A stretch of 64,000 nt of DNA from CAVQCJ01 sp963771835 (GTDB taxonomy: Bacteria; Actinomycetota; Actinomycetes; Prado026), in assembly GCA_963771835.1 (NCBI GenBank), contig CAVYVA010000001.1, positions 62,001-126,000 on the forward strand. Direction: 5' to 3'. A model generated the notes under the pieces. It was not told the origin of the DNA. It saw only the letters and a list, made by a program, of their open reading frames with translations, and searched no databases. Of the stretch, positions 18,722-27,706 are shown in pieces. Every line of letters starts with the position of its first letter. Position 1 is the stretch's first letter. Both the position numbers and the translations under genes were made by a program.

Positions 18722-19926
18722 GTGCCAGCCGTGCGCCCGATCCTCGTGACGCTCGCACTCGTGCTGGTCCTGACCGGCTGCCGGGCGGCGCAGCCCTCGC
18801 CATCCGGCGTGGCGCGCCGGCGCCGCGACCAGGACTGCAGCGGTCCGGCTGCTCGCGACCCGTGCGGCCGCCGTGCTCGCCGATGACCGGGCAGCCCTGG
18901 CATCGACCCTGGCCGCCCACCCGGACGTGGGCGCAGCGGCCCTCGGGCAGTCGGCCTCGACGCTTCCGTTCGCCACGTTCTCCTACCGGATCCAGGCGGC
19001 CACGCCCGGGCCGGCAGCGGGCGAGCTCACCGTCCGGGCGCTGCTGTCCTACCGGCTGGCCGCCGATCCCCACGACCTCCCGGCGGCTACCGCGCTGCGT
19101 CTTCTGCGGCTCGTCCCGGACCCCGCTCACGCCGGGCGCGTTGCTGGTGCGGTCCGAGCAGCCGGTCGGCGCCTGGCTGCCGTGGGACGCCGGAGCCGTC
19201 GGCTGGACCCCAGGCAGCGGCTCCGCCGTCCTCGACGTGCGTCGCGGCGCCCACGACGACAGCTCGCTCCTGGCCGGCGCGAGCCGCGCGGCGACCGCCG
19301 TGACGGCCGTCTGGGGGACCGGCTGGCGACGCGTGCCCGTGCTCGTCGCCACGGACGGCGGGGTGCAGCTGGCGCACCTGACCGGTCGCGACCCGGCGTC
19401 GGTGTCCGGGCTGGTGGCGGTGACCACGCCCGACCGGGTGTACGTCGATGTTCCCGCCTGGCTCGCTCTCACGGCGGCCGGACGCCAGGTGCTGCTCAGC
19501 CACGAGGTCACCCACCTGGCGACCGGTGCGGCTGCCGACCCGGATGTCCCGCTGTGGCTCGAGGAGGGTTTCGCGGACTACGTGGGGTTCCGTGGCTCGG
19601 GGATCCCCGAACGCACCGCGGCCGCGGCTCTGCTCGGTCCGGTCGCAGCAGGGGCCGCCGTGCCGGCCACCCTCCCGTCCGACCCTGCCTTCGCGGCCGG
19701 CGGCTCGGTCGCGGACCGCGCCTACGCGGGCGCCTGGCTCGCCTGCCGGCTCATCGCGGCCGCGGTCGGCCCGAGTGGTCTCGTCGCGGTCTACCGGACC
19801 ACCGCGACCGGGCACGCGGGCCCGGCGGCGAACGTGGACGCGGCTCTGCGGGCCGTCACCGGGCAGGGCACCACTGTCTGGACGGCACGCTGGCGCACCT
19901 CGCTCGCCGCGACGGCGGCCTCGTGA
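18722..19926 (+). CDS. Lipoprotein with gluzincin-type (HExxH) metalloprotease domain, frame-disrupted
   Basis: The GTG at 18722 follows TAGGAT by 6 nt (leaderless) and gives a lipoprotein signal with lipobox LTGC. Two single-base insertions split the frame, near 18837 and near 19135; each is healed by deleting one base. The last part carries SHEVTHLATG followed by WLEEGFADYVGF, the HExxH plus glutamate pattern of peptidase-MA-like zinc proteases. The stop overlaps the start of the mannosyltransferase gene. Substrate unknown; a cell-surface protease is the reasonable reading. Confidence 0.7.
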
Positions 19927-21122
19927 GCGCCGCCGCCGGCTCGCAGCCGGGGACGCGCACGCTGATCGTCACCAACGACTTCCCGCCCCGGACCGGCGGC
20001 ATCCAGACCTTCGTGGGCGAGCTGGCCCGGCGCCGGCCGCCGGAATCCGTCGTGGTCTTCACCAGCGCGTGGCCGGGGGCGCGCGCGTTCGACCGCTCGC
20101 TGGACTTCCCGGTGCTGCGGCACCGCGCGTCGGTGATGCTGCCGACCCCGACCGTGGCCAGGCACGCCGAGGAGCTGCTGGACGCCTACGGCTGCAGCTC
20201 GGTGCTGTTCGGGGCCGCCGCGCCGCTCGGCATCCTCGGGCCCCGGCTGCGTCGCGCCGGCGCGCAGCGGCTCGTCGCGCTCACGCACGGGCACGAGGCC
20301 GGCTGGGCCGGGATGCCTGGCGGCTCGCCGCTGCTGCGCCGCATCGGCGACGGGGTCGACGTGGTGACCTACCTCGGCGAGTACACCCGGGACCGGATCG
20401 CCCGGGCGCTGTCGCCGGCCGCCGCGGCGCGGATGGCCCGGCTCGCCCCCGGGGTCGACGCGCAGACCTTCTCCCCGGAGAACGACGGCAGCGCGGTGCG
20501 GGAGCGGTACCGGCTCGGCGACCGTCCGGTGGTCGTCTGCGTGTCCCGGCTGATGCCGCGCAAAGGGCAGGACACCCTGGTGTCGGCCATGCCGGCGATC
20601 CGCAGCCGGGTGCCCGGCGCCGTGCTGCTGCTGGTGGGCGGCGGCCCGTACCGGGACCGGATCGAGCGGCTGGTGCGGCGCACCGGGGTGTCCGACCACG
20701 TGGTCCTGGCCGGCGCGGTCCCCGACGGCGAGCTGCCCGCGCACTACGCGGCCGGGGATGTCTTCGCGATGCCGTGCCGGACGCGCAACCGCGGCCTGGA
20801 CGTGGAGGGGCTGGGAATCGTCTACCTGGAGGCGTCGGCCAGCGGCCTGCCGGTCGTGGCCGGCGACTCCGGCGGGGCTCCGGACGCGGTGCTGCCGGGC
20901 GAGACCGGCTACGTCGTCCCCGGCCGGGATGTGGCCGAGGTCGCCGACCGCGTCAGCGAGCTGCTCCTGGACCCGGACCGGGCCACGGCGATGGGGGCGC
21001 GTGGCCGCGCGTGGGTGGAGCAGGAGTGGGGCTGGGACTCGGCGGCGGCCAGTCTGGACGGGCTGCTGACCGTCGGCGCGGGCGCTGCGGGAGCCGGGTC
21101 AGCGGGTGGTCTGCGGGACTGA
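19923..21122 (+). CDS. pimB: GT4 glycosyltransferase, PimB-type phosphatidyl-inositol mannosyltransferase
   Basis: A 399-residue GT-B enzyme with the N-terminal motif TNDFPPRTGGIQTFV and the C-terminal nucleotide-sugar region VCVSRLMPRKGQDTL and LDVEGLGIVYLEASASGLPV with its EX7E-like catalytic glutamates. These are typical of PimB, which adds the second mannose to phosphatidyl-inositol monomannoside in the membrane. The GTG start overlaps the upstream lipoprotein stop. The symbol is by family resemblance; related GT4 enzymes cannot be fully excluded. Confidence 0.8.
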   Translation: MSAAAGSQPGTRTLIVTNDFPPRTGGIQTFVGELARRRPPESVVVFTSAWPGARAFDRSLDFPVLRHRASVMLPTPTVARHAEELLDAYGCSSVLFGAAAPLGILGPRLRRAGAQRLVALTHGHEAGWAGMPGGSPLLRRIGDGVDVVTYLGEYTRDRIARALSPAAAARMARLAPGVDAQTFSPENDGSAVRERYRLGDRPVVVCVSRLMPRKGQDTLVSAMPAIRSRVPGAVLLLVGGGPYRDRIERLVRRTGVSDHVVLAGAVPDGELPAHYAAGDVFAMPCRTRNRGLDVEGLGIVYLEASASGLPVVAGDSGGAPDAVLPGETGYVVPGRDVAEVADRVSELLLDPDRATAMGARGRAWVEQEWGWDSAAASLDGLLTVGAGAAGAGSAGGLRD

Positions 21123-21314
21123 GCAGGACGACTGCGTCGCCGGCGCGGAGCCGGCGGCGCCGCAGGCGGGCCGCAGCGCGCTGTGCAGGTAGCTGCCGAA
21201 GGCGAAGGCGACCAGGGCGACGACGGTGGCGATCGCGGCCAGCAGCAGCGAGTACTCGACGGTCGAGGCACCGCGCCTGCGACCGCGCGTCTCCTGACGC
21301 ATCTGGTCGAGCAT
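21099..21314 (-). CDS. Flp/Fap-type pilin
   Basis: A 71-residue prepilin with a basic leader and the Flp signature GASTVEYSLLLAAIATVVAL: the Gly before Ala-Ser is the prepilin peptidase site and the Glu is the conserved pilin residue. It would be the major subunit of a tight-adherence pilus. No Tad secretion ATPase or membrane genes are adjacent, but a TadZ/CpaE-like ATPase lies 2.5 kb away on the same strand. Its 3' end overlaps pimB by 24 nt. Confidence 0.88.
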   Translation of the reverse strand: MLDQMRQETRGRRRGASTVEYSLLLAAIATVVALVAFAFGSYLHSALRPACGAAGSAPATQSSCSVPQTTR

Positions 21315-21444
21315 CGGACGTCCTCCTGAAGGCCCCTGCGGACCCCCCGCGGTCCAGGGCCCGTGGGCTCAGCCTGCCCGGCCCCGCCCGCAGGCGGATC
21401 GACCGCGCGGATACACCCGTTCGGCCGAACGGACGATCCGGGGA

Positions 21445-22134
21445 TCAGCCCCCCGGGAGCCCGGGCAGACGTGCCGCCGCCCGGCTCAGACGGTCGGCTG
21501 CGGGTCCGTCCTGCTTGATCAGACCCAGGCGCAGGGCCGACATGATCGCCTGGGCCCGGTTGGCCGCCCCGAGCTTCTCGTACAGCTTCGAGATGTGCGT
21601 CTTGGCCGTCGACTCGCTGATGTACAGGCGACGCGAGATGGCGGCCACGCCCAGGCCGTCGGCCAGCAGCGCGAGCACCTCCTTCTCCCGCGGCGACAGC
21701 TGCGGTCCGGACGGTGTCATGCGGCGCTTCATCGCCTCGGCGAGGTCCCGGGCCGTGAACGTCCCCGGGGTCGACGCCGCCTGCCTGGCGGCGGCCAGCA
21801 CCTCGTCGGTGGGGGCGTCCTTCTGGATGTACGCGGAGGCGCCGGCGTCCAGGGCGCCGAACAGCTGCTCGTCGCCGGCGTACATGGTCAGGACCACGAT
21901 GCCGATGTCGGCCCGCCGCTTGCGGACCTCCCGGACGAGCTCGAGCCCGCTGCCGTCCGGCAGCCGGACGTCGACCACGACGACCTGGGGCACCAGGGCC
22001 TCGAGCTTGCGGAAGGCCTCGGCGATGCTGCCGGCCTCACCCACGACCTCGAAGTCCGCGGAGCGTTCGAACGCGCGCCGCAGTCCCTGGCGGATCAGCT
22101 CGTGGTCGTCAACGAGCAGCACCGTCGTGGACAC
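21445..22134 (-). CDS. NarL/LuxR-family response regulator
   Basis: Receiver domain (LLVDDHELIRQG, phospho-acceptor in VVVDVRLPDGSG, conserved Lys in YIQKDAP) followed by a LuxR-type HTH (LSPREKEVLALLADG, STAKTHISKLYEKLG). GTG 22134 is preferred because GGAGGA lies 7 nt upstream; GTG 22140 is too close to it. The start overlaps the end of the adjacent histidine kinase gene, so the two form a coupled two-component system. Target genes unknown; the nearby pilin is a candidate. Confidence 0.92.
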   Translation of the reverse strand: MSTTVLLVDDHELIRQGLRRAFERSADFEVVGEAGSIAEAFRKLEALVPQVVVVDVRLPDGSGLELVREVRKRRADIGIVVLTMYAGDEQLFGALDAGASAYIQKDAPTDEVLAAARQAASTPGTFTARDLAEAMKRRMTPSGPQLSPREKEVLALLADGLGVAAISRRLYISESTAKTHISKLYEKLGAANRAQAIMSALRLGLIKQDGPAADRLSRAAARLPGLPGG

Positions 22135-23776
22135 GGGCACCTCCTCCGTCCGCGCGCGTCGGGCCCGCCGGCTCGGTAGCCGGGCCGCCGCGGGAGCGCA
22201 GGGTCCCCACCGCCACCTCGACGACCGTACCCCCGCCGTCGCGGGGCGACACCGACAGAGCGGCGCCGAGCCGGTCCGCCCGTTCGCGCATGATCTCCAT
22301 GCCGTAACTGTCGGCACGTCCCGGGCCCAACCCGAGCCCGTCGTCCTCGATCCGTAGCAGGGCGCTCGGCGGGGCGGTCCGGACGGTCACCCACAGGTTC
22401 TGCGCCCCGGAGTGCTTGCGGACGTTGGCGATGGCCTCCTGGGCGATCCGCATGAGCTCGGCCTCGGCCTCCGTGCGCAGCCGCTGGGGCGACTCGTCGA
22501 GCTCGATGTGGACGGTCAGGTCGGAGGTCGCGCCGACGGTGCGGACGTGGTCGGACAGGGCGGCGCCGAGGCTGTTGCTCGCGAGCACCTCGCTGCGCAG
22601 GTCGAAGATGGACAGCCGCAGCTCGGAGATGATCCGGGTCAGCTCGCCGCGCAGGTACTGCATCGACTCGCGCTGCTCGTCGTCGGCCACCCGGTAGGAC
22701 ATGTCGTCCATCACGTAGCCCAGCGAGGCCAGCTCCTGGGCGATGCCGTCGTGGATCTCGCGAGCCAGCCGGCGGCGCTCCTCGGCGGTGGCGATCTGGC
22801 GCACCTCGGAGAACAGCAGGGCCGTCTCGATCCGCAGCGCCGCCTCGTCGACGACGCTGGCCGCCAGCGCCAGCTCGTCCGGCTGGAACGCTCCCTCCAG
22901 CCGTTCCACCCCGACCAGCCCGACCACGCGCACGCCGACCCGCAGCGGCAGCACCGCGGCGAAACCGCCCGGCTCGTCCGAGAAGGTGCCGGGCTGGCGC
23001 TGCGGGAGCCCGGAGCTCCAGGCGAACGCCCAGACCGAGTCGTCGTCGATGCGCGGCACCCAGTCGACCCGGCTCACCCCGGAGTAGGCCAGCGGGATCA
23101 GCCGGCCGCCCTCGGAGCGGGCGTACACCGCGCCCCGGCTGTACGGCAGCGCGGTGCGCAGCGACTCGAGCGTGGCCTGCCCGAGGCTGTACGCGTCCAG
23201 GCCCCCGGAGAGCTGGCGGGACACGACCCGCAGCTGGGACAGGAGCCGGTAGGCGGCGGCGTACGAGGCGGCCGAGGTGTCCGACGGGTCGGCTGCGCTG
23301 AGCCGGACCCGCCGCACCCAGGCGGCGACGGCGCCGGTCCCCAGGGCCAGCACCAGCCACTGGGCCACCAGCGAGGCGTACGCGCGGCGGTCCAGGATGC
23401 GCGGCGTCACCAGCGGGGCGACGGTCAGCGCGAACGCCGCGATGCCCACGGTGGTGACGACCGGCCCGAACCCCCACAGCAGGCCGGCCTCGAGGGCCGG
23501 CGCGAGCAGGTACGGCAGCCCGATCGGGTCGTCCGCGGCCAGGTAGGAGATGACCGAGGCGGCCGCCGCAGCCTCGACGTACGGCGCCCAGACCACCGGC
23601 CGGCGGGCGGTGGCCAGCGAGCTGATCACCGCGATCGCGAGCAGCAGCAGGAGCACCGGCAGGTGCATGCCGACGTTGCCCCGGATCACCGTCAGCGAGA
23701 CGCACAGGCCGTACGCCGCAGCGCGTCCGGCGATGACGGCGCCGCGCGGGTCGGCGATGACCGTCCTCAGCTGCAC
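22109..23776 (-). CDS. NarL-type sensor histidine kinase with GAF domain
   Basis: A 555-residue sensor with about six N-terminal membrane segments (residues 15-155), a GAF-like domain (about 185-330), a HisKA_3 dimerisation box (RRLAREIHDGIAQELASLG with the phospho-His) and a HATPase_c domain (EAIANVRKHSGA; RIEDDGLGLGPGR). The signal is not evident from sequence. It overlaps the downstream response regulator start. Confidence 0.9.
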   Translation of the reverse strand: MQLRTVIADPRGAVIAGRAAAYGLCVSLTVIRGNVGMHLPVLLLLLAIAVISSLATARRPVVWAPYVEAAAAASVISYLAADDPIGLPYLLAPALEAGLLWGFGPVVTTVGIAAFALTVAPLVTPRILDRRAYASLVAQWLVLALGTGAVAAWVRRVRLSAADPSDTSAASYAAAYRLLSQLRVVSRQLSGGLDAYSLGQATLESLRTALPYSRGAVYARSEGGRLIPLAYSGVSRVDWVPRIDDDSVWAFAWSSGLPQRQPGTFSDEPGGFAAVLPLRVGVRVVGLVGVERLEGAFQPDELALAASVVDEAALRIETALLFSEVRQIATAEERRRLAREIHDGIAQELASLGYVMDDMSYRVADDEQRESMQYLRGELTRIISELRLSIFDLRSEVLASNSLGAALSDHVRTVGATSDLTVHIELDESPQRLRTEAEAELMRIAQEAIANVRKHSGAQNLWVTVRTAPPSALLRIEDDGLGLGPGRADSYGMEIMRERADRLGAALSVSPRDGGGTVVEVAVGTLRSRGGPATEPAGPTRADGGGARVHDGAAR

Positions 23777-23843
23777 GCCACGACGGTCGCACAGCGTCGC
23801 GCGGCCGCGCCACGGCGACCCGCCGAAACCACCCTTGCGGCGC

Positions 23844-24668
23844 TCAGCGGCTGCGACGGCGCAGCCGGCGGCCGCCGCGCGGCGCTGCCGGCCGCCAGTC
23901 CTGGAGGAGCTGCGCGACGGCGACCGCGACCGGGTGCTCCGGGTGGTCGACGGCGACCAGCGCCACCCCGGCCTCGAGATCGGCGCAGTCCGGGACGACC
24001 ACCGTCACCTGCGCCGCCGTCACCTGCACGGCCGTCACCTGCACCGCGGTCACCTGCACCGCTGGGCCGGAGTCTGCGCCGTCTCCGGCGCCGGAGCCCG
24101 CCGCGGCGTGGTTGAGAACGATGCTGATCCGCTCCGCCGGCACCTGCATGAGCGCCAGCGACTCCAGCGTGAGGGCCAGCGCCTCGACCGCGGGACCCTC
24201 CGGGCTGGTCACGACGACGACCCGGTCCGACATGGCCAGCGCCGTGACGACGGGGTCCTCGAACGCCGCCGGCGCGTCGACCACGACGTCGGCACCGTCC
24301 CGGACGGCCTCCAGCAGGCGTGCCGTGCCGGGCGCGCCGAGCCGGTGCACCCGTACCGCGGCGCCGCCCCCGAGGCGGGGGGCGGCCAGCAGCCCGGTGA
24401 GGCCGGGGGCCAGCGGTGTCAGCAGCGGTTCGACCATGTCCAGCGCCCGGCCCGCTCCGGCGGACCCGGCGGCCAGCGTGGCGGCGTCGGTCACCGCGCC
24501 GGCCGGCTGGACGCCCAGGTCCTGCGCGAGGTGCCCGAGCGCGTCGTCCAGCTCCACCAGGCGGACCGGCTGGCGGCCGTCCGCCGTCATGGCCGCCGCG
24601 AGGTTGGCCGCCAGCGTCGTGGTGCCGACACCCGGGTGGGTCCCGAGCACGGTCACCAGCAGGCCCAT
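23844..24668 (-). CDS. TadZ/CpaE-like ParA-family ATPase with degenerate Walker A
   Basis: A 274-residue MinD/ParA-fold protein. The N-terminal loop is GTHPGVGTTTLAANLA, where the usual deviant Walker lysine positions are replaced by His-Pro and Thr, as in atypical TadZ/CpaE and Ssd-like proteins that localise pili or septal machinery. The Walker B-like region is DVVVDAPAAFEDP and a later SDRVVVVTSPEGPAVEAL matches the family. Residues around 203-221 form a VQVTA repeat encoded by 15-bp tandem units. It probably works with the Flp pilin upstream. Confidence 0.75.
   Translation of the reverse strand: MGLLVTVLGTHPGVGTTTLAANLAAAMTADGRQPVRLVELDDALGHLAQDLGVQPAGAVTDAATLAAGSAGAGRALDMVEPLLTPLAPGLTGLLAAPRLGGGAAVRVHRLGAPGTARLLEAVRDGADVVVDAPAAFEDPVVTALAMSDRVVVVTSPEGPAVEALALTLESLALMQVPAERISIVLNHAAAGSGAGDGADSGPAVQVTAVQVTAVQVTAAQVTVVVPDCADLEAGVALVAVDHPEHPVAVAVAQLLQDWRPAAPRGGRRLRRRSR
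24001..24060 (-). repeat. Four tandem 15-bp units inside the TadZ/CpaE-like gene
   Basis: Four consecutive in-frame units close to GCCGTCACCTGCACC (plus strand) fill 24001-24060 exactly. They encode repeated V-Q-V-T-A on the minus strand, just after an acidic linker. The 15-bp period keeps frame on expansion, so copy number may vary between strains. Confidence 0.9.
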
Positions 24669-24758
24669 GTCCGGATTGTCCCCTGCCGGGCACCCGGCTC
24701 CTGCACCCGTTCGGGTGAGCCGCTGCGATTCGCGCACGGCAGTTCCGTGGTCGGCGGG

Positions 24759-26571
24759 CTAGTCGCGTCCGGGGTACAGCCCCTCGACGTCGTCCGCGAA
24801 GTCCCGCAGGACGACCTGCCGGCGCAGCTTGAGCGTCGGGGTCAGGTGCCCGGCCGCCTCGGTGAAGTCCACCTGCAGCACCACGAACCGCTTGATCGCC
24901 TCGGCCCTGGACACGGCGAGGTTCGCCCGGTCCACCGCCTCGGCCAGGTCCTCGAGCACGTCCGGGTCCCGGCTGAGGTCCGAGACGGCTTGCGCGGGGT
25001 CGCGGCGGCGGGCGGCGAGCCAGCCGGGGACAGCCTCCGCGTCCAGCGTGATCAGGGCCGCCACGTAGGGGCGCGCGTCGCCGACGACGATGCACTGCGA
25101 CACCAGCGGGTGCGCCCGGATGGAGTCCTCCAGGGGTGCCGGGGCGACGTTCTTGCCCGCCGAGGTCACCAGGATCTCCTTCTTGCGCCCGGTGATCGAC
25201 AGGAACCCGTCGTCGTCGAGCTCGCCGAGGTCCCCGGTGCTGAACCAGCCGTCCGGGTCCAGGACCGCGGCCGTGGCCGCGTCGTCGTGCCAGTACCCGG
25301 GGAAGACGTGCGGGCCGCGCAGGAGCACCTCGCCGTCGTCGGCGATGCGTACGCCCGAGCCCGGGATCGGCCGCCCGACGCTGCCGATCCGGAGCTGGTC
25401 CGGGGTGTTCAGCGTGGAGGCCGCGGACGTCTCGGTCAGGCCGTAGCCCTCCAGCACCGTCACGCCGATGCCGCGGAAGAAGTGGCCGAGCCGGGCGCCG
25501 AGCGGCGCACCGCCCGACACGGCGTACTGCGTGCGCCCTCCGAGCGCGGCGCGCAGCCGGCCGTAGACGAGCCGGTCGAACAGCGCGTGCTGCGCGCGCA
25601 GGGCGAGCCCGGGTCCGCCGGCGTCGTCCAGGGCCTGGCTGTACCGGACCGCCACGGCGGCCGCCCGGTCGAACACCCGGCCCTTGCCGTCGACCGCGGC
25701 CTTGGTGCGCGCACCGTTGAAGACCTTCTCGAAGACCCGCGGCACGGACAGGATGAACGTGGGCCGGAAGCTGCCGAGGTCGGCCAGCAGCGTCGTCGTG
25801 TCGGGCGAGTGCCCCAGCGTCACCCCCGAGCTCAGGCAGCCGATCTGCACCACCCGGGCGAAGACGTGCGCCAGCGGCAGGAACAGCAGGGTCGACCCGC
25901 CGGGGCTGAACAGGCCGGTCAGCCCGGCCAGCGCGTTCTCGGTGCCGGCGCGCAGGTTCCCGTGCGTGAGCATGCAGCCCTTGGGCCGTCCGGTCGTCCC
26001 GGAGGTGTAGATGATCGTGGCGAGCGAGTCCGGGTGCAGGCCCGCGCGACGCTCGGCGACGACCTCGTCCGGCACCGCTGCGCCGGCGGAGGCCAGCAGA
26101 GCCAGCCCGTCCTGAGCACCGTCGTCGAACGTCCACACCGGGCCGAGACCGGGCAGCCGGCTGCGCAGGGACTCCGAGCAGGGCGGCATGCTCGGCGCTC
26201 TCGACGAAGCAGCCCACCGCGCCGGAGTCGCCGAGGATCCAGGCGACCTGCTCCGCGGACGACGTCTCGTAGACCGGCACCGGCACCGCGCCCGCGAACC
26301 ACAGCGCGAAGTCGGCCACCGTCCACTCGTACCTGGTCCTGGACATGATGCCGACGCGGTCCCCGGGGCCGACCCCGGCCGCGACCAGGCCCTTCGCCGT
26401 CGCCGTGACCTGGGCCAGCAGCTCCCGGCTGGTCACGTCCTCCCAGCGACCCTGGACGGTCCGGCGCAGCTGCACCCGGAACGGGGTGGTCTCGGCGGCC
26501 GCGCTCACCAGGTCGGTGAGGTCGGCGTCGTCGGGCAGCTCGACCAGGGCGGGGACCGTCAGCTCGCGCAC
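24759..26571 (-). CDS. Long-chain fatty-acid--CoA ligase (FadD15-like), frame-disrupted
   Basis: AMP-forming acyl-CoA synthetase. The N-terminal part has GDRVGIMSRTRYEWTVADFA; the rest has the P-loop TIIYTSGTTGRPKGCMLTHG, EGYGLTETSAA, GWFSTGDLGELDDDG and GRKKEILVTSAGKNVAP, placing it with the long-chain FadD15/FACL group. The halves are joined near 26172, where removing one G restores ...AALLESLRSRLPGL. GTG 26571 follows TACCGT by 7 nt, so a leaderless start is likely. It is divergent from a SRPBCC gene that may share substrate. Confidence 0.9.
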
Positions 26572-26609
26572 GACAGGCACGGTACGTGCCCGGGTGGCAT
26601 CCTCGGGTC

Positions 26610-27017
26610 GTGCCACGCGTGGACCTCGTCGACGAGACCTTCGTCGTGGCCGCGCCGGACGAGGTCGCGCGGGTGGTGCACGACCCCGACCGTTGGCGCA
26701 CATGGTGGCCGGACCTGGACCTGACGGTGTTCATGGACCGCGGTGCAGCCGGGATCCGCTGGTCGGTGACGGGGGCCCTGCACGGCAGCACGGAGCTCTG
26801 GCTCGAGCCGGTGGGGGACGGGGTCGTCGTGCACTACTTCCTGCGGGCACAGGACGCGGGCCGGGAGCCGGTCGGGGCGGCCGCGCGCCGCCGCGACGCG
26901 CGGATGGCCGACCGGCTGAGGAACCGCCGTGCCGAGGCCTGGAAGCGGTGCGCGAACGCGCTCAAGGACGAGCTCGAGGGCGGCCGTGCGCCCGGCGAGC
27001 CACGGGTGCCCGGCTGA
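26610..27017 (+). CDS. SRPBCC-fold (polyketide cyclase/START-like) protein
   Basis: About 135 residues with the helix-grip outline of SRPBCC proteins: DETFVVAAPDEVARVVHDP, then RTWWPDLDL, and a long basic C-terminal helix. Such proteins bind lipids or other hydrophobic ligands. GTG 26610 is a plausible start, with GTG 26619 as alternative. It is divergent from fadD with only 38 nt between starts, so the promoters must overlap. No enzymatic activity can be claimed. Confidence 0.75.
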   Translation: MPRVDLVDETFVVAAPDEVARVVHDPDRWRTWWPDLDLTVFMDRGAAGIRWSVTGALHGSTELWLEPVGDGVVVHYFLRAQDAGREPVGAAARRRDARMADRLRNRRAEAWKRCANALKDELEGGRAPGEPRVPG

Positions 27018-27082
27018 GGCCGCGGGTTCACCCGGACGGCGGATCCTTCAAGCCCCGGCCCAGTGCTGCCGAGGACAATGCA

Positions 27083-27646
27083 GTGACGACGGAACGGCGC
27101 TGCCCCGGCTGCAGCTCGCTGGTACGCCCCGACGCCGAGTGGTGCTCGCTGTGCCACGCCGACCTGCGGACCGAGGAGCAGAAGGCTGCGGCCCGTCCGG
27201 CACCGGAGTGGGTCGAGCCGGTCGTCGACCCGGGTCCCTCGCCCGAGGTCGCCGCGCCGGACTGGACGGACGAGCTGGCGGCCGCCGCGGCCCCGAGGGG
27301 CCGGCACGCCCGCCCTGCCGGCGCCGCCCAGTCGTCCGAACCGGCCGACACGGCCGCCCGGCCGGTCGCCGGGCCGGTGCCCGCCCGCCCGGCCGTCGGC
27401 CACGGCGCGGGCACGTCCCCGGTGTCCGCAGTGTCCGCTGACGCCGACGCCGCGCTGGCCAAGGCCGGGGTCGACGTGCAGTCCATGCTCAGCCTGCTCG
27501 CGGCCGGCGAGCCGGACGCGCTCTCACCGATCACCGGGCGGCTGTCCAGCAAAGGCTCCCGGGCTGCGGCGGCGGCGGTCGCGACCGTCGCCCTCATCGC
27601 GGTCGCGATCCTCGCCATGTTCGTCATCGGCTCGTTCATCCACTGA
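27083..27646 (+). CDS. Zinc-ribbon protein with C-terminal membrane anchor
   Basis: A 187-residue protein with an N-terminal zinc ribbon (CPGCSSLVRPDAEWCSLCHA), a long Pro/Ala-rich disordered linker, a short conserved helix (VDVQSMLSLLAAGEP) and one C-terminal membrane segment. The GTG at 27083 has GAGGA about 8 nt upstream. It resembles the shorter zinc-ribbon membrane protein at 12749..13078. Function unknown. Confidence 0.7.
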   Translation: MTTERRCPGCSSLVRPDAEWCSLCHADLRTEEQKAAARPAPEWVEPVVDPGPSPEVAAPDWTDELAAAAAPRGRHARPAGAAQSSEPADTAARPVAGPVPARPAVGHGAGTSPVSAVSADADAALAKAGVDVQSMLSLLAAGEPDALSPITGRLSSKGSRAAAAAVATVALIAVAILAMFVIGSFIH

Positions 27647-27706
27647 TTCGTCACTGGTTCATCACTGAGCCTGCGATCCCGCAGTCGGCCTTCTAGGGTC
27701 GGACCC

